A model generated the notes under the pieces. It did not search any database and was not told where the DNA came from. It was given only the letters and a program-made list of their open reading frames with translations. From the NCBI GenBank assembly GCA_003248565.1, contig QFOV01000182.1:1-7948 (forward strand): 7,948 nt of DNA, given 5' to 3'. Position 1 is the first letter of the stretch. Each line of letters opens with the position of its first letter. The position numbers and the translations under genes were made by a program. The stretch comes from Stenotrophomonas sp. (GTDB lineage Bacteria > Pseudomonadota > Gammaproteobacteria > Xanthomonadales > Xanthomonadaceae). Below are positions 6,332 through 7,948 of the stretch, piece by piece.

Positions 6332-7270
6332 TCAGGCCGGTTGCAGCAGCTCCAGCTGTTCACCATCCGGGCCGAGCAAGGTGACGATGGCGCAATGCCC
6401 GAAGCCGGGCACATCGAGGACGTCACGTGCGATCAGCTGCGCGCCCAGTTGCTGCAGCCGCTCCACATCGGCGTCCAGCGCATCACTGAGCAGTGTGGCC
6501 GAGAGGATGCCAATATTCGGCGGCACCGCGACATCGCGCAGCGGTGCATCGGGCAGGTGCTGCATGTCGAGATAGGCGAACATCTCCACACGGCCGGGCA
6601 CGATGTGTCCGTCCTTGATCAGGTTGACGTTGTGGATGCGCACCGGACGGTCCGTGCCCAGCAGTGTCTGCAGCTCGGGGAAGTCGAGCACGCGGTCGAA
6701 CAACACCTCGAAACCCAGCGCCTTGTAGAAGTCCACCGAGCGCGCTACATCGCGGGTGGCCAGGGCAATGGTCTGCACCACGCTGACATCGGTGTCCAGC
6801 GGGCCACGCAGCTCGCCGCCGCGCTCGTAGGAGAACACGTCAAGGCGGATGCCATCGGGATCATCATTGATTGAATCGCGTACCGCGACCTGCTCGCTGA
6901 CTTCCCAATAGCTGGGCTCATGCGCGCTGCTGCCGCCGGCCGCAGTGATTGCCTGCATTGTTGCCAGCGCATCCGCGCAGCGGAAGTTGAGTGCGTAGTA
7001 GCCGCTGCCGTTGTAGAGGTTGTCGGCGTTCCACAGCCGCTGCCCGGGTGCGTCGAAGGCGACCAGTCGAATCCTCCCCAATCCCGAGTCGTCGGGCGCG
7101 ATGACGGCGTACTCGCCGCGCAGCGTGGCATCGAAACGCCATAGCGGCGCCAGTCCGGCGTGCAGCGCCCCGCGTGCCTGTACACGGTAACCAAGTGCGT
7201 TCTCATAGAAGGCGCAGGCTCGCTGCAGGTCGCTTACGCCAAGGGTGACTGCCTTCACTTCGGTCAACAT
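6332..7270 (-). CDS. two-domain VOC (glyoxalase/extradiol dioxygenase fold) protein
   Basis: The 312-residue protein has two vicinal-oxygen-chelate modules. Module 1 is about residues 3-150, starting VKAVTLGVSDLQRACAFYEN with LGYRV and ending DPDGIRLDVF; module 2 is about 160-311, starting VVQTIALATRDVARSVDFYK with LGFEV and ending GPDGEQLELLQ. Length and two-module layout match type I extradiol dioxygenases and related glyoxalase-fold enzymes. The His normally found seven residues before the conserved Asp of strand 1 is Ala7 in module 1 and Thr167 in module 2, and no His is seen at the equivalent place in the second half of either module. Glu229 and Glu307 in module 2 could still be ligands. 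A metal-dependent ring-cleaving activity is therefore not supported; an isomerase, hydrolase-like or binding role is equally possible. The frame is open back to 7438, but ATG 7270 has AGGAG six bases upstream and starts right at the domain. Its promoter carries a GntR-type operator. Confidence 0.9.
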   Translation of the reverse strand: MLTEVKAVTLGVSDLQRACAFYENALGYRVQARGALHAGLAPLWRFDATLRGEYAVIAPDDSGLGRIRLVAFDAPGQRLWNADNLYNGSGYYALNFRCADALATMQAITAAGGSSAHEPSYWEVSEQVAVRDSINDDPDGIRLDVFSYERGGELRGPLDTDVSVVQTIALATRDVARSVDFYKALGFEVLFDRVLDFPELQTLLGTDRPVRIHNVNLIKDGHIVPGRVEMFAYLDMQHLPDAPLRDVAVPPNIGILSATLLSDALDADVERLQQLGAQLIARDVLDVPGFGHCAIVTLLGPDGEQLELLQPA

Positions 7271-7276
7271 GCCGGA

Positions 7277-7281
7277 CTCCT
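7277..7281 (-). promoter_or_regulatory. ribosome binding site deciding the VOC gene start
   Basis: AGGAG on the minus strand, six bases before ATG 7270. It decides against the longer open frame starting at 7438, whose first 56 codons would be read from the operator and the SMAG array. Confidence 0.85.
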
Positions 7282-7322
7282 GGATCAGGAACGTGGAAAG
7301 GTCATACCTGTTCCAATCCTGC

Positions 7323-7350
7323 AATATGTCCGGACAAATTGTCCAGTGAA
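7323..7350 (-). promoter_or_regulatory. predicted VOC promoter with composite GntR-type operator
   Basis: ATGTCCGGACAA at 7326-7337 differs from the receptor-gene operator at one outer base; its core TGTCCGGACA (7327-7336) is a perfect 10-bp palindrome. A further TTGTCC at 7339-7344 creates an overlapping second dyad, GGACAA-A-TTGTCC (7332-7344). On the minus strand a -35-like TTCACT (7345-7350) and -10-like CATATT (7323-7328) flank the operator with a 16-bp spacer, so a bound repressor would exclude RNA polymerase. The promoter hexamers are approximate; the operator match is direct. Confidence 0.6.
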
Positions 7351-7373
7351 GCTGGTCTGGCTTGGGGGCAGCT

Positions 7374-7398
7374 GTAGTGCCGAGCCATGTTCGGCAGG
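7374..7398 (+). repeat. SMAG repeat unit A
   Basis: Starts GTAGTGCCGAGCCATGTTCG and ends GCAGG (25 bp). The GTAG head followed by a GCCGAGC/(G)TTCGGC stem matches the SMAG (Stenotrophomonas GTAG) REP family. It is 50 bp upstream of unit B in the same orientation. Confidence 0.85.
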
Positions 7399-7423
7399 GG
7401 CATTCCCCGGGAAGGCTCCAGAT

Positions 7424-7448
7424 GTAGTGCCGAGCCATGCTCGGCAGG
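7424..7448 (+). repeat. SMAG repeat unit B
   Basis: Same 25-bp unit as A with one difference (CATGCTCGGC instead of CATGTTCGGC), which makes its hairpin stem fully paired. It begins exactly 50 bp after unit A. Confidence 0.87.
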
Positions 7449-7467
7449 GGGCATTACCGGTAAAGCT

Positions 7468-7492
7468 CCTGCCGAACATGGCTCGGCACTAC
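7468..7492 (-). repeat. SMAG repeat unit C, inverted
   Basis: An exact reverse complement of unit A (25 of 25 bases), so A and C can pair as a long stem enclosing B. Inverted SMAG pairs are a known dimeric arrangement. It lies 45 bp past the stop of the GntR-type gene. Confidence 0.87.
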
Positions 7493-7514
7493 AGGGCATC
7501 ACCGGGAAAGCCTC

Positions 7515-7537
7515 AGGCGGGCATGGCCCGGCCGCCT
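7515..7537 (-). terminator. possible hairpin after the GntR-type gene
   Basis: Directly after the stop of the regulator gene, AGGCGG and CCGCCT (7515-7520 and 7532-7537) can pair around an 11-base loop, with an alternative inner GGGC/GCCC pairing. No T tract follows, so a terminator role is only possible; the SMAG hairpins behind it may do the job instead. Confidence 0.3.
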
Positions 7538-7948
7538 TCAATCATGCCCACCGGCATCCACGTCCAGGGTCATCTGGTAGGTGAACTGGTCCGGCCGGTA
7601 CAGCACGCTGAGCAGGTCCACCATGTTGCCGTCGCCGTCATAGGAGCGGCGCTCCAGCGCCAACAAAGCGGTGCCGGGTTCGACCTTCAGGTGCAGGGCG
7701 GCAATCGCATCGGCGTTGACGGCCGACAGCACCTGCTCCACCTGCTTGATCTGGATGCCAGCCGATTGGAACAGCTTCAGCCGTGAGCTGTTGGACAGCT
7801 TGGCTTCGCTGAAATCGGGGTGATCGGTATTGGTCCAGCTGTTGTAGTAGCCAAACGGGGTATCGCCACGCAGGCGCAGACGGATCGCATGTGCCAGCAG
7901 GTCGCGCGGGCCGGTATCGAACAATGCACGGATCGGCTCCGGTGGCAC
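7538..7948 (-). CDS. GntR/HutC-family regulator, C-terminal UTRA domain (partial)
   Basis: The last 137 codons of a gene that enters from the right edge are visible; the edge codon is GTG but is internal, not a start. The sequence matches a UTRA effector-binding domain: PIRALFDTGP, AHAIRLRLRGDTPFGYYNSW, a GIQIKQVEQVLSAVNADAIAA helix-strand stretch, LKVEPGTALLALERRSYDGDGNMVD and the hallmark ending SVLYRPDQFTYQMTL. UTRA domains follow an N-terminal GntR winged helix-turn-helix in HutC/FarR-type repressors of about 235-260 residues, so roughly half the protein, including the DNA-binding part, lies outside the window. It is the obvious candidate to bind the TTGTCCGGACAA sites upstream of the receptor and VOC genes and to release them on binding a pathway compound. 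The same strand and upstream position suggest a regulator-VOC pair, but the 267-bp gap and the VOC promoter argue for separate transcripts. Confidence 0.88.
   Translation of the reverse strand: MPPEPIRALFDTGPRDLLAHAIRLRLRGDTPFGYYNSWTNTDHPDFSEAKLSNSSRLKLFQSAGIQIKQVEQVLSAVNADAIAALHLKVEPGTALLALERRSYDGDGNMVDLLSVLYRPDQFTYQMTLDVDAGGHD

Larger units (their letters stand above)
7397..7517 (+). repeat. linker repeats between SMAG units
   Basis: Three related segments follow the SMAG units in one direction: GGCATTCCCCGGGAAGGCTC starting at 7399, GGCATTACCGGTAAAGCTC starting at 7450, and GGCATCACCGGGAAAGCCTC starting at 7495. They share the pattern GGCAT-N-(C/A)CC-GG-N-AA-GC-TC, with a small central palindrome (CCCCGGG or ACCGGT). 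Thus both the REP units and the linkers are repeated, and only the third REP unit is flipped. Confidence 0.65.

Noticed and set aside
5571..6332. A 253-codon minus-strand frame in the second half of the hydrolase-fold gene.
   Set aside because: Pro/Arg/Ala-rich shadow of the coding strand. The sense frame has conserved internal-repeat structure, so the sense frame is the real one.
7271..7438. Upstream extension of the VOC protein by 56 residues.
   Set aside because: The extra codons are read from the SMAG units and the operator, while ATG 7270 has an ideal AGGAG and begins right at the VOC fold.
7374..7500. Short CRISPR-like array, given the 50-bp periodicity.
   Set aside because: The units are palindromic SMAG-type repeats, one is inverted, the linkers resemble each other, and no cas genes are visible.
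7160..7786. A 208-codon plus-strand frame spanning the VOC gene start, the SMAG array and the UTRA domain.
   Set aside because: It crosses repeats and runs antisense to two well-supported genes; the translation has no family signature.

Overview
The window looks like chromosomal DNA of a Stenotrophomonas (Xanthomonadaceae) strain, close to S. maltophilia. It is GC-rich, its coding sequences have GC-biased third positions, and it carries short palindromic repeats of the GTAG...GCCGAGC-CATG-CTCGGC type, which match the SMAG repeats known from S. maltophilia. The TonB-dependent receptor is also of a type common in xanthomonads and sphingomonads. The genus call is an inference from these features.

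Layout. A complete-looking MFS transporter gene (+, 2-1279) converges on a small multi-pass membrane protein gene (-, 1143-2105); a 101-bp REP-type inverted pair lies between their conserved parts. Next is a TonB-dependent receptor (-, 2205-4319) followed by a clear intrinsic terminator. A relatively AT-rich divergent intergenic region (4320-4672) holds several palindromes and separates the receptor from an alpha/beta-hydrolase fold protein (+, 4673-6286). That gene converges, across a 13-bp-stem hairpin, on a two-domain VOC/glyoxalase-fold protein (-, 6332-7270). Upstream of the VOC gene are its promoter/operator, a small SMAG array (7374-7517), and the C-terminal UTRA domain of a GntR/HutC-type regulator (-, 7538-7948) that runs off the window.

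How the genes may work together. The perfect palindrome TTGTCCGGACAA lies in the receptor promoter, and an 11/12 copy lies in the VOC promoter, each between plausible -35 and -10 hexamers. This is the kind of dyad bound by GntR/HutC regulators, and such a regulator is encoded next door. The simplest reading is a small substrate-responsive regulon: an outer-membrane receptor, an inner-membrane MFS carrier (its own promoter is outside the window), an alpha/beta-hydrolase-fold protein and a VOC protein that together take up and process a small organic compound. The substrate cannot be read from the sequence.

The most unusual protein is the 537-residue hydrolase-fold protein. It appears to be two hydrolase-fold units fused in one chain; the second is degenerate, and the first has His where the nucleophile normally sits (G-M-H-T-G). 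The VOC protein likewise lacks the usual metal-binding His residues. Both putative enzymes therefore depart from textbook active sites.
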